Positions 33,205 to 45,844 of a DNA stretch of 64,000 nt are shown here, in pieces. The translations under genes and the position numbers were made by a program. The first letter of the stretch is position 1, and every line of letters starts with the position of its first letter. The notes under the pieces were generated by a model that was not told the origin of the DNA, did not search any database, and saw only the letters and a program-made list of their open reading frames with translations. This DNA is from Sipunculus nudus (taxonomy: Eukaryota; Annelida; Sipuncula; Golfingiida; Sipunculidae), in contig CM049310.1 of the NCBI GenBank assembly GCA_026874595.1, positions 82,683,056 to 82,747,055 on the forward strand, in the 5' to 3' direction.

Positions 33205-34245
33205 AACCAATATAGGGCTGGTGTAACCGTGAACCAGCACATCATGGTACAACACCAGCCATTCTAGTATCATTAGTATTATAATTAGTATCATTATCAT
33301 TATTATCATTATGATTAACATCGGGGTCATTAGCTGGCTATGTATCGGCAACTTAGTGATATCTAGTAAAGTAAAGGAAACCCACTTCCGATACTTAATA
33401 AAAGACTATAAACCCTACAGTCGTCATTCTTCTTAAAGAATTTTTCTAATTTACATGAGGTATTAATTTTAACAATTTATCAAAGTTAAGAAGGGAATGA
33501 AATGACATTTTCTAGGGGGGTTCAGGAAACACCCATTTTTCAAATGCAGTATAATTTGTATCTTATATTTTTCACCATAATTTGTGTATATGCGAATTGA
33601 GGTATTTTAATTTTACCGGCCAAAGGAAAGATCACGTGACTCTCCAGGTTCCGGTTTGGACACAAAATTTAATGTACATTATGGTATTCGTACGTATCTT
33701 GATTGTTACCTGACCAGCAAGGTAACTATGTACGCCTCATAAATAAGGTGTTATTAAGCAGTGTAACATATACGACCATAAGCTTAATATATCAAATACG
33801 AAAAAAAATGCATTAACACAAGGATTAATTATCATATTCAGTTTCTTTTCAAATACTCTGCTTAACTAAGGGTGGTGCAAATAAAAGCGAAAATTAATTC
33901 ATAAATGTACGGTAAGTTCATCGATAAGCAGGTATTTATCTTGAGATGAACTCATTAACTTCATACAAGATACGGTAGTTGCTTCACTAGTAATTGATGG
34001 CGATTACAATAAGCTCAACTTTGTCTTTGATTAAGTGCCACTATAATACGCAGGGAAGATTTCTCAAGTGGTCCGGTCAGGTTGTCAATTATTAATTGAA
34101 CCTTTCATTGAGAAGGGGTGTTATTTGGTGTGATGTTGGATTAGGGGTCCCTGGAGGTACCTCCCTGAGTGCTCCGGGGCGAAACTAGAGTGCACACCGG
34201 ACATCCTGTCCCATACTGGCACAGACAATAGGGATATGTATGAAT
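33205..34245. other. No gene recognised; degenerate (ATT/ATC)n tract near 33265-33320
   Basis: The tract holds imperfect trinucleotides such as tattatcattatgat. The rest is AT-rich without a supported feature. Confidence 0.45.
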
Positions 34246-34250
34246 GTATA

Positions 34251-34760
34251 CCGGTGTAGCGGTTTCAGATTATCCCCAGTAATTTATTACCCAAGCGATG
34301 TTAAGATTAGAGCCTGTTTTTCCCCGGTTTATGTAATAATATTTTGTATTTACAGTTCATGATATTGATATTGAATATCACAAACCAAACATTGGAAGTT
34401 TATCTTAATACCTGAAAATGAAAACGTTGTTTGAATAGTTATTTAACAGTAATACCCTTGGTCAAAGCGCATGGACCATTATATATAACATTAAACATAC
34501 AAAGATTCAAGCTGAATTTAAGTATCCACGGGGAATGTCACAACAATTTTAACCGAATTCGTTATTGGTACAGGATAAAATAAAGGACTAAAAAAATAAT
34601 AAATATAAAACTGTTTAGGAGGGTTTATATGAAGATAAAAACGATATCAAATTTACCCCGGGAATAGGCTGATATCAGTTCCATCCTACCCCGGGTAACA
34701 GTCATTTAAGGTTCACGGAGGTTGATCTGAAGCCAGGGTAGTCTACAATCGGTACACTAG
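34251..34760 (+). mobile_element. F1 TIR element, copy 4 (510 bp)
   Basis: The left end CCGGTGTAGCGGTTTCAG and the right end in reverse complement CTAGTGTACCGATTGTAG are imperfect inverted repeats. The interior contains acaaagattcaagctgaatt and ttaccccgggaa. Non-coding. Confidence 0.7.
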
Positions 34761-34764
34761 TCAT

Positions 34765-37180
34765 CCATATCAGCTAGGGCCCGGACATCCTCCTATCACC
34801 CAGTCTGCCATAAATATGCCCATAAAATAATCACTCTCCTACCCTGAGTGGTTTTACATTAGCGCTACGAAAAGTGATACCGTATTGCATACACCGTGTG
34901 GTAATAAAATGTCATTTATAAACCACTTTGGAGGATCTTTCCGCCCGCTTGATTCAGATATAACTACGTTGAACCCAACTGCACTAGTTTGTGGGTGAAA
35001 ACTAGTATGCATCATTTGTCAGCAAAAAAAGAAAATCACTTTCGCCTGTCTGGTTTGGGCATCTGGCGGAAGAAATGAAACCGCACCGGGCCAAGTGTTC
35101 GAGAAAAAGGGCAATACACCCGAACAGGAAACCCTGATAAGCGAAATCAGATGCCTAATACAGCGTTAAGATCATACACGTGTACCGTTTTCGGAATGCC
35201 CGCATCAAAACTTATTCAATTTTCGTATAGTTAATTTCGCAATGTCAGTTTCATGAGCTTTGAATTCCTTTTACTCACAGTAACAAGCAAGACCTTGCTT
35301 ACGGCAATGTAATAGCCAGCCACGGATTGACGATTTTAGTTACTTGTTAGCATAATTGTACTGAAAGCGATGTTAAATTTAATAAACCTCTATCGACAGA
35401 GATATAAGCTTATTTCATATCAACCCATAACCCATTATGTTTTGCCATCATTTATTTTTTTTCAATATAAACAAAGAACAATGCTGACAGCATAAATGTG
35501 ACATCATATGTAATAAACTTAAAGTATATTATAACTTATTCTTCTCAATCAGGTGTTAGATTTCTTGGTATTCAAGGTGTTTGTATCAAAGTTTTATTAT
35601 AATTCAAGGATTACCAACATAAAGTATATTGAGATACCATACATACATCTTTTAAATATCTAGAGATGATTATTTCTGTTGAAGGTGATTTAATGGACAC
35701 TGCCCCTCGGAATGGCGTTGCTTATCTATAAGAGGTTCATCCATGCGAAAGCGAATCATACAGCCCGCTGTACAGGCGTTTTAACACTGAGCTATTTTCC
35801 GTACCTGATCCAGAACTTGACATATACACACGCAAGTATCAGAGGAAAACTCTATTGTTCAATTCAACAGGGCGTTGGATAAGCTAGTATTGCATCAACA
35901 AAATGTACAAAAGTTTCAGCCAACCATTTGCCTCGTCAATTTCATAACCTTAAGAGGTAATATTTTTGGAATCGGGGCAAGAATCCTTGTACTCGTTTGG
36001 CAAACAACCCCATGGACGGAGCGGCGAATCTGTGAAACAACATTTTTATTTACTAATTCTCCAGGGTTTGAACATTTACAAACCTTTCATTAATTATTTT
36101 TTTTTCTAACCATGCATTAACAATTCAGTACACTGATTTATCGACCACTTATGTGACCCATTTTCATTTTATACATTAACACTGTTAGCAAAGATAGGTA
36201 GAATGATTTATGTATGACTTTGCTGATGAATTGAAAGCCACTTTTTTCAATAAGTCCGATATTTCGCGCTTGATTTATTGAAATTATTCGGTGACACCAC
36301 AAATGAAGGAATTAGTCATGACTGTGTTAATTTCCCAGAAACACGTTTTTGCTATCTGTCTTAGCTTATCTTGGCTTTTTCAAACATTATAACGAATTAT
36401 GTCATTATCGTTAATGTACATTAAAAGCACCGGGGTAATCCCTTAATTCATTTAGGCTCAACCTCAGGAAATCAATTATAGATGAAATAGACGGAAAAGA
36501 ATGATCGTAAAAGATTAACTAAATCCATTACCCACAAAGGAACCCCTTATGCATGGGTGTTTAGCAAGTGATATTTCACCATAAATCTTGTGTTGAAACT
36601 ACATATTTACTTTTCTGTTTTTCTTATACGTGTCTGATCTCAGCTTGTTAATGAGAATAGTTCAGTACATTACCGTGTCTTTTTAGATTTGGATCGTTTG
36701 CTGGTATATGATTTAGTCTTTCATTACTGCAAATGGGTCTGAAATCTTTTGGGGAAGGCACCTCTCAAAGGTGTATAGAAATGTATGATAACTAATATGA
36801 GTAAGGTGTGGATGAAACAAAAAGTACCTGCACTATATATAAAAAAAAAGCTGGCGGGAAACATTGAAGCGGGTCTCGCATGAGCTCCATTCATCCAAAA
36901 TAGACACCCCGGGGCCCCTTTGAAAAGGTAATGGGCCTAAATCTCCGGACTAAAAAGCACTCGAGTGACTCCATTAAAAAGATATATGTTGTAAGGCTAC
37001 ATAAAACCGTCAGGGTGCGCTGACTTACGGCGCCTGTTTAATTCTATTGGCAGACAACTCTTTATCTTTGGTGTGAAACATCACATTCACTTTTGGCATC
37101 AGTGGCTGCCGCGCTATTCTTTTTAGGAGGAAAATTATGTAACGGCAGGTGTCACCTTTTGTTCCATTAAGTCTTGTGTC
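34765..37180. other. No gene recognised
   Basis: AT-rich. The largest ORF (35875-36093, 72 codons) lacks a motif. No transposon, tRNA or array was recognised. Confidence 0.4.
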
Positions 37181-37184
37181 GGAC

Positions 37185-37435
37185 CGTAGTTTACGAACAC
37201 GTCACGGCCGGCCGGGACTTGCGGGACTCATCGCCGTTTCCCGAGAGGTAGCTACCGAGTCGACCGTCTCATTTCCAGATCTACTTATGATTATTGACAC
37301 TTAACTCAGAATCCCCCGACGTCCCTTTAAGTTGCTCCGCTCCGTGCTTCCTTCAGATCTATACTTACAAGCTTTGTTCTCTCCGATAAAGGAAACTTCG
37401 TGCTTCGAGGTTTAATCCTAGGTAAAGCAATCCGT
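37185..37435. other. GC-richer, CpG-containing unique patch
   Basis: Contains cacgtcacggccggccggga and further CpGs in a window that is otherwise CpG-poor. It ends in cctag|gtaaag, a possible donor site. It could be a small promoter or non-coding first exon, or just unmethylated sequence. No ORF supports a gene. Confidence 0.2.
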
Positions 37436-37654
37436 GGATTTATATATTCTTTAAATTCATGACACACTCTGGGAATCCCACGGGATAATGAAACATGCAC
37501 GGAATTGTGGATTTATTCACGAATTTCTGTTTGAAATACACGTAGAGCTATAACAATGTCAACAAAATTTCCTGTTGAATGAAGAGCATGCTTCGTCTTA
37601 ATGACATTGAAGTAAATAAACCTTTGAGCTAAATCAAGCATGGCGTTTAATGTT

Positions 37655-38175
37655 CTCCATACTAGTGATGTAGGACTCGAGTCTAAATTTTGACGCGAGT
37701 CCGAACTCGGAGTCGACCGTCCTGGTACTCCGAGGTAGGAACTCGAGAAATTAAGACGAGTTCAACAGGAAAATAGACTAATCAGAATCAATAACACACT
37801 AAGACATGTGGAAATAATTGTGGAATTTGAGAAAAAAGATAATGCTCTGCATTGTTTGTCTAGGAATAAAAAATAAAAGATTGTTATCATGAACTTTTTT
37901 TATGTTTTGTTAATGTTCTTGTTTAAATAGCAAACCTCGCACTCGGACTTCGACTGGCATGAATTTCTAAAGAACCATCTTCATACCAACATCACAACAG
38001 ACGTCCGCGTATAATGACGCGAGTAATATGATTGGTTTTACTGGTTTATTTTCCATGAAATAGATGCAAGGTCTTGAAAGCGCAGATAGGTGTCACAGAC
38101 GTGATAGTATGAAGGTGCTAAGACCCGGACTCGAAGCTCAGGGACTCTTTCTTACACTCAAACTTGAACAGCGTG
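37655..38175. repeat. Degenerate repeat rich in gactcgag-type motifs
   Basis: Contains tactagtgatgtaggactcg, gcgagtccgaactcggagtc, gcactcggacttcgactgg and acccggactcgaagctc. Such arrays of ACTCGxGTC motifs after actagtgatg are typical of a dispersed non-autonomous element. The ends are not resolved. Confidence 0.45.
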
Positions 38176-38576
38176 AGCTTAAACAACACTGTTTTGTAGT
38201 GCTCTGTTCCATGCACAGTGGTATGTAGATGATGTTATCCTTTAATGTTAATGGTACATAGACACATTACGGATAAAGATCAGGGAGGGACAAAAATACC
38301 CCGCAGCACACCATATCATGAGGTCAATGGATCGCGGGGGAAATCATATCAAGAGGTCAAAGGTCAATGCTTCCCTAAATTGAAGGGTAGTGTAAATCAA
38401 TAGGTTAATGCAGAAGTCGGCCAGTTTCTGCCCGAGGACCACACAAAATACCTCTACCGGACCACTTTCGCCAAATCTAAATTTACTAATTTTTTAAAGT
38501 TATTTTTATTTAAAAAAGATAAGTTATTATTACCCTTTGTACTGCTTGTTTTGATAACAAAATTAAATACGAAATA

Positions 38577-38725
38577 CAGTGGAACCTGTCTGACCACCTG
38601 TCTATTAAGACCACACTTGCGGGGACCGTGAAAGCAATCACATTGGTTATAACTAAACTTTCTTATAAGACCACCTGGATATTAAGACCACTTTCGACCA
38701 TCTCTTGTTATCACAGGTTTCATTG
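38577..38725. mobile_element. 149-bp pogo/Tigger-like MITE
   Basis: The left end is CAGTGGAACCTGTCTGACC. The right end in reverse complement is CAATGAAACCTGTGATAAC. Flanked by TA at 38575-38576 and 38726-38727, as in Tc1/mariner-pogo insertions. The interior reads ctattaagaccacacttgcg and taagaccacctggatattaa. No transposase. Confidence 0.78.
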
Positions 38726-38729
38726 TATA

Positions 38730-40690
38730 TAATAAATATATAGATAAATAAATAGATAGATCCTGGGCAGTATGGGGCCTGCGGGCTGTAGTTTGCTCCT
38801 CAGATTCAATGATACCGGAAAAGACGGATTAAATAATGGAAGTTAGTAGTGCGCTGAAGATCAAGTAAGATATGGATATATAAGATAAAAGAGCACAGGG
38901 CGTTTCTACTAAAACGAACCTATTTAGGACGGCCTGAACTACACTCCGAACTTCAAACTTCAAAACTTAAAAATATGATACATTTCAAGATAACACCTTC
39001 TGTTTACATTTCAAATGCGCATGCCTAAAAATTCACATTTCAAGTGCGCATGCTTAAAAAAATATAACTTATTCCATGAAGTTCTTAGCACAAAAATACC
39101 CACGTTAATGTAATATGTCTTGGAGCAATTCTTAACCAGTATATTCGGACTACATATCCATGTGTATAAGAAACCCCGGGGCATTGTTGGGCTAGGATTT
39201 CTATGCCCATAAACCCTAACTAAAGGAGTCGTACTCTTGTGCAGATTCGGAGGTCAGTGACCAGTGTAAACAGAGCTGATCTGCTTTTAATGGGTATACA
39301 GGAAGGCAGGCCCGACCATGCCAGGGGGTTAATTGTTTTTAGGAAGACACAGAGGATAGACCGGAAAGGGAAGTCAATGAAACATGGCAGCCATGTTAGG
39401 CCGGTGAACTCCTGAAGACAGGCCATAGATCAGGAGTTTAAATTTACATGCAACAATGTGTATTACCTCCTATCAATCAATTTTGAAGAAATCCTAGAAT
39501 TTGCAAAGCTAACTACCTATTTACTAGTCAAACAGGCTTCATTTTCTCTTTTTAAGTGTTAATAAATGTACATTAATTATTCTGTGTGTTTATAAATATA
39601 AATCACATGTATCTGCATACTGTAACAGCTGCAGGAACTCGTGATTTGAGGTACTATATTGTACATCTCCAAAAACCTGCAATTAAAGAAGGAAGGTTCA
39701 CCTGCCATTAATTACTAATAATTGTTTTACTGTTGTTCATGATATTGATTTAGATAGTAGCGCAGGAGGGTGTGTCTATGTGTTTTTGACGCCCCTGATC
39801 GAGTTTGGATGCAAGTGTTTCACGATGTACAGGCCTAGTTAACTGGTTAAAGGAGAGAAACTGACAGCTACTGTTTTAATTAAAAGAAAGAACACCGTAT
39901 CTTATATGTAACTTATAATTGTAGAAAAAGAATGGTAACCAAAACAAGAGCGAACTCTTTCACCCCCGGGTCGTAGGCAACTGAGTGATAATAGAAAAAA
40001 TGCTATTATATTTACGCCAATGAAAATTAGGTCGAGGTAAAAAAAATAAATATTAGGTTCAAATCTATCATATGTGGCTTTTACTCTTACCGAAGCTCAG
40101 TTTGAGAAAAATTCAGCGTTATTGGAGCTATTTAGCGAATAAAAGATTTCAGCGATCAGTTAGAATTCTATTTGACCAGGGATATATTCTGCACCAAATA
40201 TCTTTATATAAATAGACATATCAACCAATACAAGCCTCTCCGCCTGTCGGGGAGGCTTAACGAACAAGATGGAGAAAACAGACTTATTTAAAATGAAGAG
40301 AGGTTGACATATAAATCGGTATTGATAGAACCGGAATGTTAATGCATTGGACCATTTCAATAAACGTTAATAGAGGGACAGGCAGAGATCAAGAAGTATA
40401 TAATAAATGGTAAGGTTAAATAAGGGTACAGGCTGGGATTAATGGTCTGATATCACCGATGATGTATATTGAGATCAAACTTCACATTTCGCCTTCCTTG
40501 TCTTTTGGTCCTGTTCATCTTTCTCTGCTATCTGGGGAGCATACAACCAAAGCAGCGATATCAGGCGCTAGGAGGTTATTCTTTCAACATTTGCCTGCCG
40601 CCCATGACCAGTACCCATTCACTCCTGGGTCGAGAGAGAGCACCCTTGTGGTAAAGACTTTGGCAAGGAGTCTATGCGTAGACGGCGGTC
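38730..40690. other. No gene recognised
   Basis: A short near-duplicate, catttcaaatgcgcatgcct and catttcaagtgcgcatgctt, lies near 39005-39055. ORFs of 60-81 codons lack motifs. Confidence 0.4.
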
Positions 40691-40699
40691 AGAATCGGG

Positions 40700-40960
40700 C
40701 GTGAACTGAAAAAGCTTTCGCCCATTTGGAGTTTGACAGTTGAGACGAGTAGATTTCTATACTCACAATCCGTAACCAGTAGAGCCGTATAATTGAGTCC
40801 GATTCTGCGCTGCGTGTTTGGCCAGGGGTCTTAGCACTTACGGCGATCAGAAGAAGGGGACTCGAACCAACAACTTCGCGGTCACATATACACCAAGTCA
40901 TATATAACAAGTCATATATAACAAGTCGAGCGCCCTAAACTCTCACACTCGAGACACAAG
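40700..40960 (-). mobile_element. Possible tRNA-derived SINE, with expanded anticodon region
   Basis: On the minus strand, tgtgagagtttagggcgctc (A-box-like, about 40931-40950) and GGTTCGAGTCCCC (40856-40868) resemble the A and B boxes of a tRNA. Between them acttgttatatatg is duplicated, which lengthens the anticodon region. The downstream part has ccgtaagtgctaagacccct, then ggccaaacacgcagcgcag. A decayed SINE is the best guess. Confidence 0.5.
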
Positions 40961-41484
40961 GAGGCTAAATAGAAATCAAATTACGACAGAGCTACAAAAC
41001 CGATCACAGAAAGAGGGCACAATAATTTCCCTGTCCAGCTATCACAGTCCCTGGTGTTTTTAGAATCAGGCCAACACTGAAATTAAACGGTCGCTTGTGA
41101 TTGAGTTGGGCACTGTTAGCCAGGTTAGAGGGTTGTCATTTCATAAGCGTAAAGCTGGTACTATGGCAGAATCAGGGTAATGTGTAGGCCTCTGATGGGA
41201 GGCTCGATACCGGCGACATACTATTTTTAATCAATAGGATATGACGCCAGCGGGGACAGAGATCTCAGATCTTGTAATGACAAAGTCAAAAACATGACGT
41301 TTATCGGACACTTTATACTCCATATTATTCACATAATCAATGTTTCGTAGAATCCTTCAATACCTTATCTGCCTCTCATAAGATGTTATTTCTTGTTAGA
41401 ATCAGTCGTGCAAAAAAATTTGGGTTAAACTGCTCTACATCTTCTGAAGCCTAAAATCTCGCAATATATGCACATGACAGTGAT

Positions 41485-41489
41485 ATATA

Positions 41490-41540
<51 letters not shown>
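41485..41540. repeat. (AT)n microsatellite
   Basis: AT run with one ttt interruption at the left. Confidence 0.95.
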
Positions 41541-41541
<1 letters not shown>

Positions 41542-41848
41542 CATAATGTGCTGAATGGACATCTTGGTAAATATCTTTTTGATAAATAATAAAATAATAA
41601 AACAACAACAAACATCTTTCCCCTTTCATGTTCCAGCATCGCACGTGTACCCCGACTAATTCTGTTGTGCCCCCGATGACAATGGGACCAGTGTCTGTCA
41701 CTTGCTCTCCCCGATATCCAAACATGCATAATCTCGTAATCTCCTAAAGTCTCAGCATTTTAAACCATGCCGTCAGCTTCATTCTAATGATATTCACCTG
41801 AGGATCGGATCGCATCCCGTGAAACAGTCTCTTGTGAATTTACAGTGT

Positions 41849-41914
<66 letters not shown>
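41849..41914. repeat. (TA)n microsatellite
   Basis: About 33 TA units. ORFs reading IYIYIY across it are artefacts. Confidence 0.97.
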
Positions 41915-41919
<5 letters not shown>

Positions 41920-42670
41920 TATTGTTGTGCAAATTAATCCATTATATCGATGATTGGTCATTTTCTTCATTATCGATTTAATCGATAAAATTTTTGCATA
42001 ATCGATCACAAACAATTATGAGTGCACGTCCAAAAAAGATATATTATCACGGTAAAATATTCTCACTGTGTCAGAGATATAAGAAAGACAGAAAATAAAT
42101 AAACATACAGCATTAATAACTTAAAATTGTTCAACGAATAAGTATCGAGAACCAAGCTAGTACCTTGACTTTACAGCGTGATGTACTAGTTAGACTATAT
42201 TTTCTCGGTCAATATTTCTGGTATAATTCTATACAGCAAATTTCACGGTAATACATATGGTACAATAAGGCCAAACAAATAAAAAGGTATGGTTTTCAGG
42301 CACTTTTTTCAGATATCACTGCGGGCGGGCGGTATTTTATTTTTTACCTTTTTTTATGTTTTGATAAAAATGGCATATGATCAGGTAAAAGCATGAGAAT
42401 AACAGGTTTTTTTTTCTAAACAGGTAAAAGTACTGCATGACTAAGGAAATCGTATCAAAATTGTATTATTTTATCTTCTTGAAAGATGAAAATCAACTAT
42501 TTAATATTTAAAATATATTTTAAAGTACACAAGAATGCCTGTTGACCATGGTGACTGTTGTATAAGTGTATGTTTGTTTTAAATGAATTTATATGAATTG
42601 TGCTTGTATGATAATGGATGAAATTATGAAAGTCAGGACCGGGATACTATAATAATAAGCTTCAATTTAA
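41920..42670. other. No recognised feature
   Basis: AT-rich sequence after the microsatellite, with small T-rich runs. Confidence 0.4.
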
Positions 42671-42674
42671 TTCA

Positions 42675-42850
42675 ATTCTATCCAATTTAAATTTTAATTT
42701 AAAATACCAAGAAAAGTAATAATTTCATATTACAACAAGTGCAGACATACAGTAATTAAATTGAATTCTATCCAGTTCAAAGTATTATTTTAATTAAAAA
42801 ACAGTTTAAAGTAAATAAATATTACAACAAATGAAGTCAGACAGTTACAA
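42675..42850. repeat. Two-copy tandem duplication, about 90 bp
   Basis: The phrases attctatccaatttaaa, ttttaatttaaa, atattacaacaagtgcagac recur as attctatccagttcaaa, ttttaattaaaa, atattacaacaaatgaagtc about 90 bp later, with many differences. Confidence 0.6.
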
Positions 42851-43353
42851 AAGGGGCCCAATCACATTTAAACATGTTGAATTGACACGAAAAATAGCGT
42901 CCTCTCTTTGAAATAAATTGGTACCTGCCAAAATTTTGCCCTGAAACCGTTGGTTTTCTCGTTAACACGAGTGCTAAAACAGCGGACCCGGTGCGATTTA
43001 CAGGTTTCAACATTAACCCACCGCCTTGGCCAAGGCATTATGTCAGCCAGGAGATGCCCTGACTGACATGGCCAAAAAATGTAATGAATGTTCCCGCTGG
43101 CTGAAACATCGCATGTTATCTGTCGCGCTTGCGCAAAATCGTACCTCCGGCCAAGCGGCCTTGCTATTATAAACAGACAAACGTGGACTGTGTTTAATAA
43201 CGCGCAAAACCATAAAAAACAAGATGTTAAACAGCTCAAAGGAGGTACTGAGACCGTTTGCTGGGATACTTTTGCTATGAAACTTTTGTTTTAAGCAAAC
43301 GTGTACTGACAGTTTGAAAGAATAAGTATATTATTGCTCCTGATTATGCCCCT
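42849..43353. mobile_element. MITE with AAAGGGGC-type inverted ends (about 505 bp)
   Basis: The left end is AAAAGGGGCCCAATCACA and the right end in reverse complement is AAAGGGGCATAATCAGG. It is followed by TTAA at 43354-43357; the left flank is TTAC, possibly a mutated TTAA. The ends resemble those of the 11.1 and 14.5 kb MITEs, but the interior differs. It contains cgtggactgtgtttaataac and gcgcaaaaccataaa, related to 63.5 kb. The 123-codon minus ORF is a by-product. Confidence 0.6.
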
Positions 43354-43559
43354 TTAAATATAAAAAAGAGAGTTGGAAAAAAGTGAGTATAAACCCATTA
43401 AAAAATCACAATATATAAAGTGGAATATGGGTAGTCGAAAAGCGACTGCGTGTATCCGCCGAAATCAGAGTGGTATGGGTGAAGTGAGGCATGGATTAAG
43501 TGGTAAGGGGAAATAGAGTGAGATGATTTGCATATTTAAAGTAGTGAGGGAGGCGACAA

Positions 43560-44420
43560 TTAGGGTAAGGGTAAGGCCGATATGTCAAACCAGTCCTGAG
43601 ATATCAGCATGGATGTCTGCCACAGAAAAGTAATTGTAGGCGGCGCCACCTGTCATTTGAACGAGAGAGCTATCCAAGATGTATACACATGCAAAATTTC
43701 AGGTGGATAAGTCAAACGACTGCTGAGATAGGAGTGATTTTTACCATAGGCAGATGATAAAAATGAACACCACGCAAAAATGATTGTAGGTTTGGCCACC
43801 AAATTTGTATAAGCTGTAAAAACTATGTAAGATATATACTCATGCAACATTTCAGGCCGAGACGTCAAAACAGTCCCGAGAAAATAGCATATATGTTTGC
43901 CCTGTAAACGTGTTTATAATTACACTTTATTTATTTTACATGAATTGTACAACTAGTTATATTAACTACTACGAGACACTCTCCATGACTCGGATGTTGG
44001 CACTCGGTAGTCTGTAAGGTTGGAGGACCCGCATAAAACTACAGACTTATGACGGGCAACTACAGGCGGCGCCACCATTTTGTGTAAGATAAAAAGCTAC
44101 GTAAGATCTAAACACATGCAAAATTTCAGGCCGATACGTCAAACCAGTCTGCAGCGTAAACCTGATTAAAGGTGGCGCCACCTGTCATTTAAACTAGAAA
44201 CCTACCATGATGTCTATATGTGTAAAATGTCCGGCGAATAAGTCCAACCACAGCAGACATATGAGTGATTTTAAGCCAGGGTAGACAAACAGATGGCAAA
44301 AATGGTAGTAGATGGCGCCACCAGGATTTTTGTATGATATAAAGCTATGCAAGACCTATATTCATACAAAATTTCAGCTCAATTAGTCAAACGAGTCCCA
44401 AGATATTTGGGTTTATATGT
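43560..44420. repeat. Diverged tandem repeat, unit about 130 bp, about 6-7 units
   Basis: Units contain ggcgccacc, catgcaaaatttcaggcc, tacgtcaaaccagtc and an agatatnagcat phrase. Anchors occur near 43573, 43688, 43841, 44114, 44214 and 44364. A different block, 43900-44050, separates two groups. Much diverged, so old. It ends near gacgcacagatggacgctgt. Confidence 0.7.
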
Positions 44421-44469
44421 GAAAACAGACGCACAGATGGACGCTGTGCAGTGAAAAAGGTGCGGAGGT

Positions 44470-45380
44470 CAACCTAAATGAGGGCGCAGCAATTAACAAA
44501 TGACCGGATCATGATTCCGAATCAATTAAATTCCGTCCAGTGGTTACGGAGGAATACTCCGGAAGCCTATGTTGCGGTGGCGGTGTCCAGCTGAAAACAT
44601 AGTATACGCAAAACTCTAATTTTGGGAGCTACAATAAGAAAACGCCAGGTGTAAGAAAAAAAAGCTACTTGCATGCAATCAACAAGCTACCAATGGAAAT
44701 CCATAGGCCCGCAACTGAGCGATATTCAGTTAAATAGTTGGATCACAGGTGAGCGTTGCTCGCTAGAACAAATGCTTTAAACAAATGGTAAAGAATCCTT
44801 TAAAACCGTGATGATTATCCAGATAAATTGAAAAATTATAAGATTGTTCTGTCAGTATTAACATGACCCTCCACTAAAATTTATTTAATCCCGATCAAAA
44901 GTTGCTATTATAGATAACCAATTAAAATTGACATAATAGATACGTAACATAGATAAAAACATAAAATCGTTGTGTATAACAAAAAGATTATATAAGATGC
45001 CAAGACTGTCCATTTATATAAATAAACGATAACAAGCAGGGTTGGGCGTGATTCTATATACAGACAAATCAATATATGGACGTTTACCTTATTGTCTCCC
45101 AACGCATCTGGGCTTTGTTTGGCGGGCTTCCTACGTTCTCGAGATATTTCAGTTGTGGGCTTGGATATCTAGATAATATAACAGCCATGAACTGAAGGCT
45201 CTGTGATCAGAGCCACAGCAACAGATAATGAAAGACTCCATTCTTCTCCAGGTGAACTCACGGAAAATCAATATGGTAAATCTATCATTATAAGGCCGGC
45301 CGTATAATATCATATGAGCCCATTAGGGGACAGGGCCCAAAGTTTTAGCATATATGTTCTGTTGTCTATAAACAGTTTAA
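44470..45380. other. No recognised feature
   Basis: AT-rich with small ORFs only. Confidence 0.4.
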
Positions 45381-45385
45381 TAGGG

Positions 45386-45535
45386 CAGTGGCGGATCCTA
45401 AAGGGGGGGGGGGGGTCCGGACCCCCTCATACTTTTGAGACCCCCTCCTTTCTGGAACAGAGGATTCGCCTTAGCTATTCTTTTTGCCTTCCTGGGTTGG
45501 ACCCTTCCCTCCCCGAAATCCTGTATCTGCCCATT
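45386..45535. mobile_element. 150-bp MITE related to the one at 32445 (copy 2)
   Basis: It starts CAGTGGCGGATCCTAAAG, carries a G13 run at 45403-45415 and the phrase gtccggaccccct, and ends with aaatcctgtatctgcccatt. The end is inverted relative to the start. The target duplication is not clear. Confidence 0.6.
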
Positions 45536-45539
45536 GGTC

Positions 45540-45835
45540 TATTATACGCGATATTATTAAATCTTATTTATACCGTATGTGCACGTTTCTGTACATTGTA
45601 CACCATTGTGAGAAACCAGGTACATTAGCGTCTAACTGTGCAGTTGTAAAACCCTCATTGAAACAACTGTAACAGAATGAAACGAAAAATAAAATACCAT
45701 GAAACTTTCATGTTCTTCGTGTAATGTCAGTTCACTCGCCTTTGCTAATTACGGATATACTGTTATAATCTGCATATGGAATTGTAAAGCTATGTTCATC
45801 ATTTGTGGAGCGGAAACAATTTTTATACAAACACA
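45540..45835. other. No recognised feature
   Basis: Short AT-rich stretch after the MITE. Confidence 0.3.
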
Positions 45836-45844
45836 CACACTCAC

